In this document: positions 18,244 through 26,859 of the stretch, in pieces
Layout of the letters: each line of letters starts with the position of its first letter
Position numbering within the stretch: position 1 is the first letter of the stretch
Assembly (NCBI RefSeq): GCF_000010085.1
Contig: NC_007712.1
Coordinates: forward strand, 2,418,001-2,482,000
DNA: 64,000 nucleotides
Direction: 5' to 3'
From: Sodalis glossinidius str. 'morsitans'
GTDB taxonomy: Bacteria; Pseudomonadota; Gammaproteobacteria; Enterobacterales; Enterobacteriaceae
Program-made: the position numbers and the translations under genes
The notes under the pieces: model-generated
The model's database searches: none
What the model saw: the letters and a program-made list of their open reading frames with translations, nothing else
What the model was told of the DNA's origin: nothing

Positions 18244-18950
18244 ATGTATCATCGAATTAATCATGAAACGCAGTCGAACCCGCTATTACCGGGCTATGCG
18301 TTGAACGCTTATCTGGTCGCCGGTCTGACGCCTATTATCGCCAATGGCCCGCTGGACTTTTATATTGACCGCCCTGAGGGGATGAAGGATTATATACTCA
18401 ATTTGACCATCAAGGTGCAGGGCCGGATTTTTGAAGGAGATCAGTCCTTTATTTGCACTCCCGGCGATTTGCTGTTATTCCCGCCGAAATCCGCCCACTA
18501 CTATGGCCGCTCCCCCCGATGCGGATTGCTGGTATCACCGCTGTGTTTATTTCCGGCCCCGGGCTTACTGGCTGGAATGGCACAGTAAGGTGCGAGATAT
18601 CGGCCGGCTACGGTTGGGCAGCGAAGCGCTGGTCACGGAATTTGATCGTCTGCTCGCCAATATCGAACAGACACAGAGCTCGGGCCGGCGCTTTGCCGAA
18701 GAGCTGGGCATGGATTTGCTTGAGCGGCTGCTGTTGCGCGCCATGGAAGAAGATCCGCAAAGCCCGAATAAAATTATGGATCCGCGCATCATCGAAGCGT
18801 GTCAGTTCATAATGGCGCATTTGTCGGGTGAATTGCGCATCGACGAAGTCGCCCGTCACGTCTGTCTGTCACCGTCACCCTGGCCCATTTGTTTCGGCAG
18901 CAGGTGGGCATCAACATCCTGCTCTGGCGGGAAGCGCGCAAGCGGGTATT
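18244..18950 (+). pseudogene. araC: araC relic (arabinose regulator)
   Basis: AraC, activator/repressor of ara operons. PLLPGYALNAYLVAGLTPI and PEGMKDYILNLTIKVQG form the arabinose-binding cupin. A frameshift after HYYGRSP moves the frame to WYHRCVYFRPRAYWLEWHS and the first HTH (IDEVARHVCLSPS). A second shift gives LAHLFRQQVGINILLWREARK, where the gene stops abruptly and joins ydgJ sequence. The second DNA-binding HTH is missing. Same strand as araFGH. Confidence 0.92.
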
Positions 18951-19346
18951 GTCGGTGTTCCATACGATCGATTCCGGCTTGAAGTGAAGGATCGCTGGCG
19001 CGAGCGCCCCGGCGCCGGTAGCGGCATCTGGTATGATCTGGGTGCGCATCTGATTGATCAGTCGCTGACGCTGTTCGGTATGCCGGTGGCGGTCAACGTC
19101 GATCTGGCGCAGCTACGTCCCGGCGCGCAGACCACTGATTATTTTCACGCGGTGCTGATTTACCCCCAGCGCCGGGTAATACTGCACGGAACCATGCTGG
19201 CCCCGGCTGGGTCGTCGATAAGCAAGACGGCGTGCTTACGCTTGCGGGAAATTATCTCGCCTATTACCAGGGCATTCACGCGGCCGAATCCCGTGTCTGC
19301 CGAGGACGCCATCCGGGTGATGGAAATCATTGAACAAGGCATCTAA
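18950..19346 (+). pseudogene. ydgJ: ydgJ relic (Gfo/Idh/MocA-type oxidoreductase)
   Basis: Fused in frame to araC at RVLSVFHT, which corresponds to the VLSVFH of YdgJ. An internal deletion jumps to YDRFRLEVKDRW, then GSGIWYDLGAHLIDQSLTLFG and QLRPGAQTTDYFHAVLIYPQ are well kept. A frameshift near 19205 moves to DGVLTLAGNYLAYYQGIH and a further shift gives SAEDAIRVMEIIEQGI. The NAD-binding Rossmann half is gone. In E. coli ydgJ lies beside add, so this keeps synteny across the inserted ara locus. Confidence 0.88.
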
Positions 19347-19425
19347 AGCGCCGAACAACGTAAACGTTACCGGTGAAAAACGATCGATGCAGGTCGTCAT
19401 GAACAATGAGGGAAAGGCTGTTTTT

Positions 19426-20442
19426 ATGTCCTGGTTGCAACGTTTGCGTATAGATAAGTTTTTGTTGGTGCTCATTTGCGTGGTGGCGCAGGCGTCATTT
19501 TTTCCCTGTCGCGGCATCGCCCGGGTTATCTTTGAAAATTTGACCACCGCCGCCATCGCATTGCTGTTTTTTATGCACGGCGCCAAATTATCACGGGAAG
19601 CTGTTCTGGGCGGTATCGGCCACTGGAAGTTGCATGTGGTGGTGTTTCTCAGCACCTTTGCCTTATTTCCGCTGCTGGGTCTGGCGATGAAAGTCTTCGT
19701 GCCCACCTTGCTGTCAAGCAGCGTGTATATGGGTTTTTTGTACCTGTGCGCGCTGCCGGCAACGGTACAATCGGCAATTGCCTTCACTTCCGTGGCGTGC
19801 GGAAATGTGGCCGCCGCGATTTGCAGCGCTTCGGCCTCCAGTATTCTCGGCGTCTTTCTATCGCCGGTGCTGGTCCGGCTGCTAATGTACACCCAGGAAG
19901 GGGGGGCGGGCGGTCATGATACGCTGCACGCCATCGGCTCGATTATATTGCAACTGATGGTGCCCTCTATCATCGGCCACGTGTCACGACCGCTCATTGG
20001 CGGTTGGGTCGCACGGCATAAAAAGCTGGTGAATATGACTGACCGGTCATCCATTTTGCTGGTGGTGTACGTTGCCTTCAGCACAGCGGTAGTGGAGGGC
20101 ATTTGGCAGCAAATCACCGGCTGGACGCTGGTGGCGATCCTGGCGTTCTCGCTGGTGCTGCTAGCCGTAGTACTGGTTGCCAATACCTATGCCGCACGTT
20201 GGATGGGGTTTGATACACCGGATGAAATTACCATCGTGTTTTGCGGCTCGAAGAAGAGTCTCGCCAACGGCATCCCTATGGCGAACGTCTTGTTTCCTGC
20301 CGCTATGGTGGGGACGCTGGTATTGCCCTTGATGATTTTCCATCAGGTGCAATTAATGGTATGTGCGGTTCTCGCCCAACGTTACGCACGTAAACAGGCC
20401 GCATTAGAGGCCACGGCACCGGATGAGGGACGTCGGCCCTGA
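19426..20442 (+). CDS. Bile acid:sodium symporter family transporter (YfeH-like)
   Basis: A 338-residue polytopic membrane protein of the SBF-like family resembling E. coli YfeH; substrate unknown. Many hydrophobic segments (ALLFFMHGAKL, VVVFLSTFALFPLLGLAM, MGFLYLCALPATVQSAIAF) and a conserved late motif CGSKKSLANGIPMANVLFP. The start at 19426 (MSWLQRLRIDKFLLVL) follows AGGGAAAGG; a longer in-frame extension reaches back into ydgJ and is not homologous. The reading frame is intact among wrecked neighbours, so it is probably expressed. Confidence 0.85.
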   Translation: MSWLQRLRIDKFLLVLICVVAQASFFPCRGIARVIFENLTTAAIALLFFMHGAKLSREAVLGGIGHWKLHVVVFLSTFALFPLLGLAMKVFVPTLLSSSVYMGFLYLCALPATVQSAIAFTSVACGNVAAAICSASASSILGVFLSPVLVRLLMYTQEGGAGGHDTLHAIGSIILQLMVPSIIGHVSRPLIGGWVARHKKLVNMTDRSSILLVVYVAFSTAVVEGIWQQITGWTLVAILAFSLVLLAVVLVANTYAARWMGFDTPDEITIVFCGSKKSLANGIPMANVLFPAAMVGTLVLPLMIFHQVQLMVCAVLAQRYARKQAALEATAPDEGRRP

Positions 20443-20657
20443 TGGAACGGGGGCCGTCGCCGCGTGGCGCCCCAGTGTCCTGTGGCAGAGGGTGACACAA
20501 GCAGCGCTTCTTCCGCCAGCGACACAAAAAACAGATTGGCCAGCATGAAATTGCCCAGCCATACAGGCGCGTGTATTTCCGGCTTCAGACCGCTGAGCGC
20601 CACGGCTAATAATAACAGGCCGGGAACACAAAGCAGTAATAGCACCCATTGCCATGG
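20440..20657 (-). pseudogene. CPBP (CAAX) intramembrane protease relic
   Basis: A minus-strand stretch reads hydrophobic LLLLAVALSGLKPEIH, then NFMLANLFFVSLAEEALL. The second part resembles motif 1 of CPBP-type membrane proteases (EExxxR in LAEEALFRG), but Arg is absent and the frame shifts immediately. No other family motif follows. Tentative, from one motif. Confidence 0.4.
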
Positions 20658-20757
20658 CGCGACATTGGCCTGAGCCGGGGTTGATAGGGCTCCTGCCGGC
20701 GCTCACGTCGCGGGTCATAAACCGTAGATCATAAAACAAACAGGTTACGGAGGAATC

Positions 20758-20780
20758 TTTTTAGTTACAACATAAATAAA
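20758..20780 (-). promoter_or_regulatory. Ter replication-arrest site (Tus binding), isolated
   Basis: On the minus strand the site reads ATGTTGTAACTAAAAA over positions 8-23 of the 23-base Ter consensus, including the invariant GTTGTAAC core. Positions 1-7 are TTTATTT, so position 6, G in E. coli Ter sites, is T. The non-permissive face points to higher coordinates, so forks moving leftward would be stopped. No tus gene is adjacent; tus lies 11 kb away. Confidence 0.82.
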
Positions 20781-21317
20781 TTGATCTTCGGTTAACATAA
20801 CATCCCGGAAGAGAAAACATGATAACAAATAAAGTTGCTCAGTAATGCTCCTTTTGTTCAAGCCACGTTTAATCAGACGGCAGAAAATTATGGAATAATA
20901 CAGTGTTTTACCCTTCAGTCTTTTGTCCGCGCCCCCTTTTCGGCAATCGCGCGCGTCGCGCCCGAATAGTGTATTGCTGCTGTACAGAATGTCTGGCTCA
21001 CTATGACAGGATTACAATGACAGGTTATTTTTCCGGCCGAAATGCTGAGTTTATTTCCTGGCCCGGGGTCGGTCTGGCCTATTGTCTTTCGTCCAGCGAG
21101 CACCGAACCGCTGGCCGTTAATAACGCAGGGCAGAGGAATATTCCTGAGGCGCCGGAATGCGCCTTGCGGTGGTGTCATGTCCGCCGGGGGGGGGGATGT
21201 CGGTAGATTACGCCACAGCGGCGCCCCCGGCGGTGGCGCGAAAAGGGGGATTAAGGACAGCTTTCAGCGCCCTGTAGCGCTGACCAGGGCGAACGTGCAG
21301 GCTCGGCGGGCGAGTAT
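20781..21317. other. Intergenic region without recognisable gene
   Basis: Between the Ter site and the macA leader I find no homologous reading frame. It holds a run of ten G (21187-21196) and, at its right end, a TATAAT (21315-21320) that could be the macAB -10 element; no convincing -35 is seen. Confidence 0.5.
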
Positions 21318-21355
21318 AATTGTGAGGATAAGCTAAAATTGTGAGGATAAGCTAA
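21318..21355 (+). repeat. Perfect 19-base tandem duplication of the macA ribosome-binding region
   Basis: AATTGTGAGGATAAGCTAA occurs twice without gap (21318-21336, 21337-21355). Each copy carries a GAGGA Shine-Dalgarno-like sequence; the last A of copy two is the A of the macA ATG. A TATAAT overlaps the first copy's start. Confidence 0.85.
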
Positions 21356-22518
21356 TGTCGTTAGGGTCGCGGGTTCCACGGCGCCTGCTGTTCATTATCG
21401 CCGGTACACTGCTGCTGGCGGTAACGGCGGTAGCGTGGCTGATGCTGCGTACGCCGCACGCAAATTTTCTCACGGCGCCGGTTCGCCGCGGCGATATACA
21501 GGTGCTGGTGCAGGCTACTGGCAAGCTCGAAGCCGTAAAAAGCGTCAGCGTTGGCGCTCAGGTGTCTGGCCAGATTACCGCGCTGCACATTGCTAACGGC
21601 GATCGGGTGGAGAAGGGCCAGCTTATCGCGGAAATCGACGATTCCAACCAGCTCAATGAGCTCAGGATTGCTCAGGCGGCGTTACGGGTCTTTAAGGCGC
21701 AGCGCGCGGCAAAAGTCGCAGCGTTGAAAAAAGCCACGCTGGCCTATCAGCGCCAGCAGCGCCTGTGGCGTAACGATGCCAGTTCGCGCAAGGCCTATGA
21801 AGAGGCGGAAACGGACCTGGCGATGGTCCGCGCCGGCATTGACGAATTGGATGCTCAAATCGTGCAGGCCAACATCAAAGTGGACAAGGAAAAGGTTAAT
21901 CTCAGCTACACCCGCGTGACCGCGCCCGTGGCGGGAACGGTGGTGGCGGTTATCGCCCGCGAAGGCCAGACGGTCAACGCAGTGCAAAGTGCGCCGATTA
22001 TCGTAAAACTTGCCCAACTGGATACCATGACGGTCAAAACACAGATTTCCGAGGCCGACATTACCCGCATCGCCCCGAACCAACCGCTGTTTTTTACCAT
22101 TTTCGCCGAGCCTGACCATCCCTATCACGCCCGGCTGCGCGCCATCGAACAGGCGCCGGAGAGCCTGAACAGGGAGGAGGATACGACGCACACCGACAGC
22201 ACCAGTAACGCCGCCGTTTACTATAATGCGCTGTTTGATGTCCCCAATCCCGATCACCGGCTGCGCATCAATATGACCGCTCAGGTGTCGCTTATCGTAG
22301 ATGACGTGAAGGATACCTTACTGATCCCCGCAGCGGCGCTGACCCATTCAGAAGGCAAGGGGCGCTATACGTTGCAGGTGCTGGTGAAGGGTAAGCCCGT
22401 CGCGCGCCAGGTCAAAATCGGTCTGAACAATTTTGTCGACGCGCAGGTGCTGTCCGGCCTGCAGGTGGGCGAGCAGGTCATTCTGTCCCAGGATGAACCG
22501 CTGGCCACGGGGGTGTGA
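21355..22518 (+). CDS. macA: Macrolide/peptide export adaptor MacA
   Basis: Periplasmic adaptor (membrane fusion protein) linking the MacB ABC transporter to a TolC-type channel. An N-terminal membrane anchor (LLFIIAGTLLLAVTAVAWLML) is followed by the biotinyl-lipoyl half-motif VSVGAQVSGQITALHIANGD, a long helical hairpin (about 95-175), the second lipoyl half TRVTAPVAGTVVAVIAREGQ and a beta-barrel domain. 387 residues, family length. Its TGA overlaps the macB ATG. Intact. Substrates of MacAB elsewhere include macrolides, heme precursors and enterotoxin; none can be assigned here. Confidence 0.9.
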   Translation: MSLGSRVPRRLLFIIAGTLLLAVTAVAWLMLRTPHANFLTAPVRRGDIQVLVQATGKLEAVKSVSVGAQVSGQITALHIANGDRVEKGQLIAEIDDSNQLNELRIAQAALRVFKAQRAAKVAALKKATLAYQRQQRLWRNDASSRKAYEEAETDLAMVRAGIDELDAQIVQANIKVDKEKVNLSYTRVTAPVAGTVVAVIAREGQTVNAVQSAPIIVKLAQLDTMTVKTQISEADITRIAPNQPLFFTIFAEPDHPYHARLRAIEQAPESLNREEDTTHTDSTSNAAVYYNALFDVPNPDHRLRINMTAQVSLIVDDVKDTLLIPAAALTHSEGKGRYTLQVLVKGKPVARQVKIGLNNFVDAQVLSGLQVGEQVILSQDEPLATGV

Positions 22519-24479
22519 TGACCACGCCGCTAATTGAACTTCAGGGGGTCAGCCGAAGCTATTGCCAGGGCGACGCGACAGTCAACGTGTTGAACGATAT
22601 TCATCTGCGCATCGATCCCGGGGAAATGGTGGCGATTATCGGCTCCTCAGGATCGGGAAAATCGACTTTGATGAATATTCTGGGCTGCCTCGACAGGCCC
22701 AGCGGCGGTGAATATCGCATTCGCGGTCGTGATGTCGCTCAGCTCACCCCCGATGCGCTGGCGGCGCTGCGCCGTGAGCATGTCGGTTTTATCTTCCAAC
22801 ACTATCATCTCATGCCTGAGCTCAGCGCCGTGGGCAATGTCGAGATTCCGGCGGTATATGCCAACCGCCCACGTCAGGAACGGCGGCGACGGGCAGCTGC
22901 ATTGCTGGATCGGCTGGGGCTTGCGGGTAAGCATCATCATTGCCCGGCGCAGCTGTCGGGCGGTCAGCAACAGCGGGTGAGTATAGCCCGTGCGCTGATG
23001 AACGGCGGCGAAATCATTCTTGCGGACGAGCCAACGGGGGCGTTGGACTCCGCGTCCGGCAAGGAAGTGTTAGCGATACTCACGGAGCTCAACCGACAGG
23101 GGCATACGTTGGTGATCGTGACCCACGATATGGCGGTGGCCCGGCATGCCCGCCGCATTATCGAGATTCGCGATGGGCGCATTGTCGCGGACACGCGTAC
23201 CGATCAAACTCCGCTGGCGCCGCCGCTGCTCCCGTGCTCGGCGCATCCCCGGCGCAGACGCGGGGCGCAGTTTGCCGACAGAGTGCGCGAGTCGCTGCAT
23301 ATGGCGCTGAAAGCGATGAATGCCCACCGCATGCGTACGCTATTGACCATGGCCGGCATTGTGTTTGGTATTGCGGCCGTCGTCACGGTGGTGGGGCTGG
23401 GGGAAGGCGCGCGGGAGCAAACGTTGCGCCGCATCAATTTTCTCGGTACCAACGTTATCAGTATTTATCCCGGCAAAGATTTTTTTGATGAGAATGCGGG
23501 CGCCATTCGCACGCTGGTCCCGGCTGACGCCGTGGCGCTGGCCCGCCAAGGTTATGTGGACAGCGTGTCGCCGGAGTTGGGGACCTCCGCACGCCTGCGT
23601 TACCGCAATAAGTCCGCCAATGTGGATGTGATTGGCGTGGGAGAAAGCTATTTCCGCGTTAGAGGCCTTTCCCTGGCCGAAGGGCGGACATTTACCTCGC
23701 AGCAGGTGGCGCAGGCGACGACGGATGCCATTATCGACGATAATGCCCGCCGCACCCTCTTCGCCGCCACCGGGCAGTCACCGCTTGGCCAGACGCTGTT
23801 GCTTAATACGATGGCGGTGCGGGTCATCGGTGTTGCGGCCGCCGATACCAACATCACGGGATATCACTCTGACCGCATCCATATCTGGTTGCCTTATACG
23901 ACGATACTGCATCGGCTCATGGGGCAGCAGCACGTCAATGGCATCGTCGTGAGCACGGGGGCCGGTATTGATAATGCGGCGGCGGAACGCACCATTGAAC
24001 AACTGATGCTTCAGCGTCATGGCGTCAAGGATTTTATGCTGTTCAACGATGACAAGATCCGCCGTTCGGTTATGAAAACGTCCATGACGTTCAGCGTGCT
24101 GATTACGATGGTCGCGATGATCGCGTTATTTATCGGCAGTCTTGGCGTCATGAATATCATGTTGGTATCGGTCACAGAGCGTACCCATGAAATCGGCGTC
24201 AGAATGGCGGTAGGCGCCCGGCGTGGCGATATCATGCAGCAATTTCTTATCGAGGCGGTGCTGGTCTGCTTGACTGGAGGCTTACTGGGCGTCCTGCTCG
24301 CCCTGAGCGGTGGTGCGCTGTTTAGCGCATTGGCGGGGGATATTTTCCCGATGGTCACTTCCTGGCCGGCAGTTTCGGGCGCATTCCTCTGCGCCTGCGC
24401 TATCGGCATGGTCTTCGGCTATTGGCCTGCGCGCAACGCGGCCCGTCTGAATCCTGTGGAGGCGCTCAGCAGTGAATAG
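22518..24479 (+). CDS. macB: Macrolide/peptide export ABC protein MacB
   Basis: Non-canonical ABC exporter: an N-terminal ATPase, then four membrane helices with a large periplasmic domain. Walker A GSSGSGKSTLMN, Q-loop FQHYHLMPELSA, signature LSGGQQQRVSIARALM, Walker B ILADEPTGALD and H-loop VTHDM are all present. The membrane part begins near residue 270 (MNAHRMRTLLTMAGIVFGI), and the C-terminal FtsX-like block includes VTERTHEIGVRMAVGARRGDI. I start at ATG 22518 (GTG 22515 also possible). 653 residues. Intact, translationally coupled to macA. Confidence 0.92.
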   Translation: MTTPLIELQGVSRSYCQGDATVNVLNDIHLRIDPGEMVAIIGSSGSGKSTLMNILGCLDRPSGGEYRIRGRDVAQLTPDALAALRREHVGFIFQHYHLMPELSAVGNVEIPAVYANRPRQERRRRAAALLDRLGLAGKHHHCPAQLSGGQQQRVSIARALMNGGEIILADEPTGALDSASGKEVLAILTELNRQGHTLVIVTHDMAVARHARRIIEIRDGRIVADTRTDQTPLAPPLLPCSAHPRRRRGAQFADRVRESLHMALKAMNAHRMRTLLTMAGIVFGIAAVVTVVGLGEGAREQTLRRINFLGTNVISIYPGKDFFDENAGAIRTLVPADAVALARQGYVDSVSPELGTSARLRYRNKSANVDVIGVGESYFRVRGLSLAEGRTFTSQQVAQATTDAIIDDNARRTLFAATGQSPLGQTLLLNTMAVRVIGVAAADTNITGYHSDRIHIWLPYTTILHRLMGQQHVNGIVVSTGAGIDNAAAERTIEQLMLQRHGVKDFMLFNDDKIRRSVMKTSMTFSVLITMVAMIALFIGSLGVMNIMLVSVTERTHEIGVRMAVGARRGDIMQQFLIEAVLVCLTGGLLGVLLALSGGALFSALAGDIFPMVTSWPAVSGAFLCACAIGMVFGYWPARNAARLNPVEALSSE

Positions 24480-24672
24480 CGCCGGTGCGCGGTTGTCGTC
24501 TCTCGTGCGGCTCACGGGATTGAAAGCGGAATTGCGTACGCCCCGGCAGCCGCCACGGGCCGTGTCGGTGCAGGCCTGGCTTGCAGCCTGGGTGCATGAC
24601 CCGCAGGCGCGTCAGCATTTTTGCCGTGAGGTACGGCGTCCTGTCGCCGTAGGCGAGGCTGTATCAATGTGA
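24472..24672 (+). CDS. Short hypothetical frame after macB
   Basis: A GTG-started 66-codon frame overlaps the macB end by eight bases (read MNSAGARLSSLVRL). MacAB-type operons sometimes carry a third gene for an outer-membrane channel, and this could be the start of one cut off by the following IS relic, but no channel motif is visible. It may equally be chance. Confidence 0.25.
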   Translation: MNSAGARLSSLVRLTGLKAELRTPRQPPRAVSVQAWLAAWVHDPQARQHFCREVRRPVAVGEAVSM

Positions 24673-24719
24673 TTGGTGGTCAGCGTAGAAAGGAGACCCT
24701 TGCGTGCAGGGATCGATTG

Positions 24720-25257
24720 TTATGCGATCCGGATTTTGTTAAGCGCTTTGACCATCGCCATTGCCTCACCTACCTGCGCATCATAGTCACGCAGACTTAT
24801 TCGCAACGGCGTAGTTACGCTAATGGTATCGGTCTGGCCAATATTGCGCCTCACCTCGTGGAGGAATAAGAGGCCTTATTTTCTTCCTCAGCAGAGCATC
24901 ATGACAGTAGCGGATATCGTAAGCGCCATCAGCCGACGCTTCCCTAATTTTCCGCTGGGTCTGGTTTATCAGAGCGGGTAGGGCCTGAGCATCCGTCGTA
25001 CCGCTGAGCGATAAGTCAGCACAGATAATCTCATGCATTACACTGTCTGCGGCCATATGCAGCTTACGCCACACCCTCCGTCTGTCGGCACCATGCTGTC
25101 GGACTTTCCATTCGCCTTCGCCAAAGACCTTCAGGCCGGTTCCGTCAATGACTAGAGGTGAGATTTCATCACGGATCGGCGTTTTTATGCTGATCTTAAC
25201 TGTCTTTGCTCGCTTGCTGATCAGCGAGTAGTCTGGGCATCTTAGCGGCAGCACCAT
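24720..25257 (-). pseudogene. IS903-like transposase relic (IS5 family)
   Basis: Middle of an IS903-type transposase: LRCPDYSLISKRAKT, LVIDGTGLKVFGEGEWKVRQ (first DDE Asp), ADLSLSGTTDAQALP (second Asp region) and REASADGAYDIRYCHDALL. A stop replaces Glu after RYH, RNYAVANKSA follows, then a deletion jumps to the C-terminal RDYDAQVGEAMAMVKALNKI. The N-terminal third and both terminal repeats are not seen. Dead element. Confidence 0.88.
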
Positions 25258-25319
25258 CTAACAAACGTGTAAACGTTAAATGTCGTTTTCTCTGTAGCCA
25301 CTACAAAGTTAATGATGAT

Positions 25320-25779
25320 GTGGCGACGTTTCTACACGAAGCATCGCATAATGCGGCTAAAACGGAGGATTATTTTTATCTTGACAGCATGGAAGGGAAT
25401 CGACCGCTTAACGAGAAATTGGCCAGATTATCGAGGGGGGGGGATATATCGAAAAAAGAGGCGAGAGGTATTATCGAAACGGCAAAATCGCTAAAGATGA
25501 CTTTGTTGCCGCTGAAAGATAAACCGCTGGCACGGCGGCTCTACAGTTATTTTCCCCAAGTACGCGGGCGGTTTTTCATGCAAAATGCCGACTCATTCAG
25601 CCAAATCATTATGGAGCTGGCGGACAGGATCGAAACGAAGACGAAGCGGGATACTTCCCCAGGGAAACGGCTGAATACCGAGGTGCTCGCGCTCTTCATC
25701 ACCCGGGTCCTGTGGCAGACCGGGGCGGTAGGCGCGGAGGGGGGAGACGCGCCCGTGACGGTATCGCCACGGGCGGTTG
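25320..25779 (+). pseudogene. Orphan fragment of unknown function
   Basis: Open from about 25278 (no start seen) with GTG at 25320. The protein reads ATFLHEASHNAAKTEDYFYL, KKEARGIIETAKSLKMTLLP, then RLYSYFPQVRGRFFMQNADS and IIMELADRIETKTKRDT: mostly helical, soluble, no family recognised. The frame then runs antisense through the add relic, so its true C-terminus is lost. It lies against the truncated N-terminus of the IS903-like relic and contains a run of nine G (25435-25443). It might be part of a gene split by that element. Confidence 0.4.
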
Positions 25780-26730
25780 TTAGCGTTGGCGGGACAGAAC
25801 TTTTTCGCGCAGCGCCTGTTTTTCAGCCTCGCTTAAAAAGACGATGGTCAGACCGTTTTGTTGGGCATAGGCAATATCTTCCCTGCTCAGGCCGGCGCAG
25901 CCTGGCAATACTCATGACCAATATCGATACCCTGTACCGTACCGCCGGATCGTCGGAATTGAGGGTCGCCAGGACGCCGCTATAGAGGAAACGTTTCAGT
26001 GGATTATGCGCCAAATCACGTACGGTACTGGCTTGCACATTGGAGGTCTCAGGCAGCTCTCGATGGCGTGGTCGGCGAGAAAATCCATCAGCTTGGGATC
26101 TTCGATGGCTTTCACCCCATGACCAATGCGTTCGGCGCCAAGCTCTGAAATGGCACGCTAAATACTTTCCGGACCGGCGGCTCGCCGGCATGCACGGTGA
26201 TACGCAGGCCGGCATCGTGGGCGCGGGCGAAATGGCTGAGAAATTCGCTACCACGGCAGGCTAGGATCGCCTCAAGCTCCTGCCAGCAGGCGTCTTCGCC
26301 GAAAGTGCGGCTCATAATGCCGATAAGCCGTACCGGCAATCTGGTGTCGCGGCTGGCGCGTTGCACGCTATCGATCACCGCTTCTACGACGCACTGCAAC
26401 GGCAAGCGATGGGTTATCGCCATAAGTAGGGTGAGAACGCAGCTCAGTGTAATCGAGACCGGCCACCACGGCATCGGCGACATTTCCCCGCGCCACGCAC
26501 TGGCAGGCGTCCAATGAGCCCAGCACCGACACGCCCATATCCAGCTTTTGCAGAAAGCTGACCAGATCCGGCTCGGTGGCGGTGACCTGCACGTGCGGGC
26601 GTAAGGCTTCAAGCGTTGTGGCGGGCAGGGAGATGCCAAATTGACGACCGAGATCCAGGATGGTTTGCGGGCGAATATTGCCGTCCAGATGACGGTGCAA
26701 ATCCGTCAGCGGCAGGGAAGTATTAATCAT
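25780..26730 (-). pseudogene. add: add relic (adenosine deaminase)
   Basis: The N-terminus is good: LPLTDLHRHLDGNIRPQTIL with the zinc-binding HxH, then VQVTATEPDLVSFLQKLDMG. A frameshift after the DNPSLAVAV region moves to CVVEAVIDSVQRASRD and LIGIMSRTFGED; HVHAGE-equivalent ITVHAGE is present, then another shift leads to ELGAERIGHGVKAIED. Further shifts give NPLKRFLYSGVLATLNSDDP and the end SEAEKQALREKV. At least four disruptions. Syntenic with E. coli add. Nonfunctional purine salvage gene. Confidence 0.93.
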
Positions 26731-26813
26731 GAGGGATAACTCTTTCAGATGACATCGATAGGATGATTATAACATTGACCGGCCCGGGGCGACGTCCGGA
26801 CGAATTATAAAAT

Positions 26814-26841
26814 GCGCCCCCGGCTTGGAGGCCGGGAGCGC
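26814..26841 (-). terminator. Likely Rho-independent terminator of ydgA
   Basis: The minus strand forms GCGCTCCCGGC, loop CTCCAA, GCCGGGGGCGC (one mismatch) followed by ATTTTATAATT. It lies about 20 bases after the ydgA stop. The T tract is imperfect. Confidence 0.6.
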
Positions 26842-26859
26842 GATGACAGGCAGGGGAAA

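Noticed and set aside
21187..21196. Run of ten G as a phase-variation tract
   Set aside because: It lies in a non-coding gap, about 120 bases before the macAB promoter candidate, with no gene whose frame it could switch.
24472..24672. A TolC-like channel gene completing macAB
   Set aside because: Only 66 codons, no signal peptide or channel motif; listed only as a weak hypothetical frame.
25752..25773. Hairpin CCCGTG...CACGGG as a terminator of add
   Set aside because: No T tract follows in the direction of add transcription and the stem is only six base pairs with a ten-base loop.
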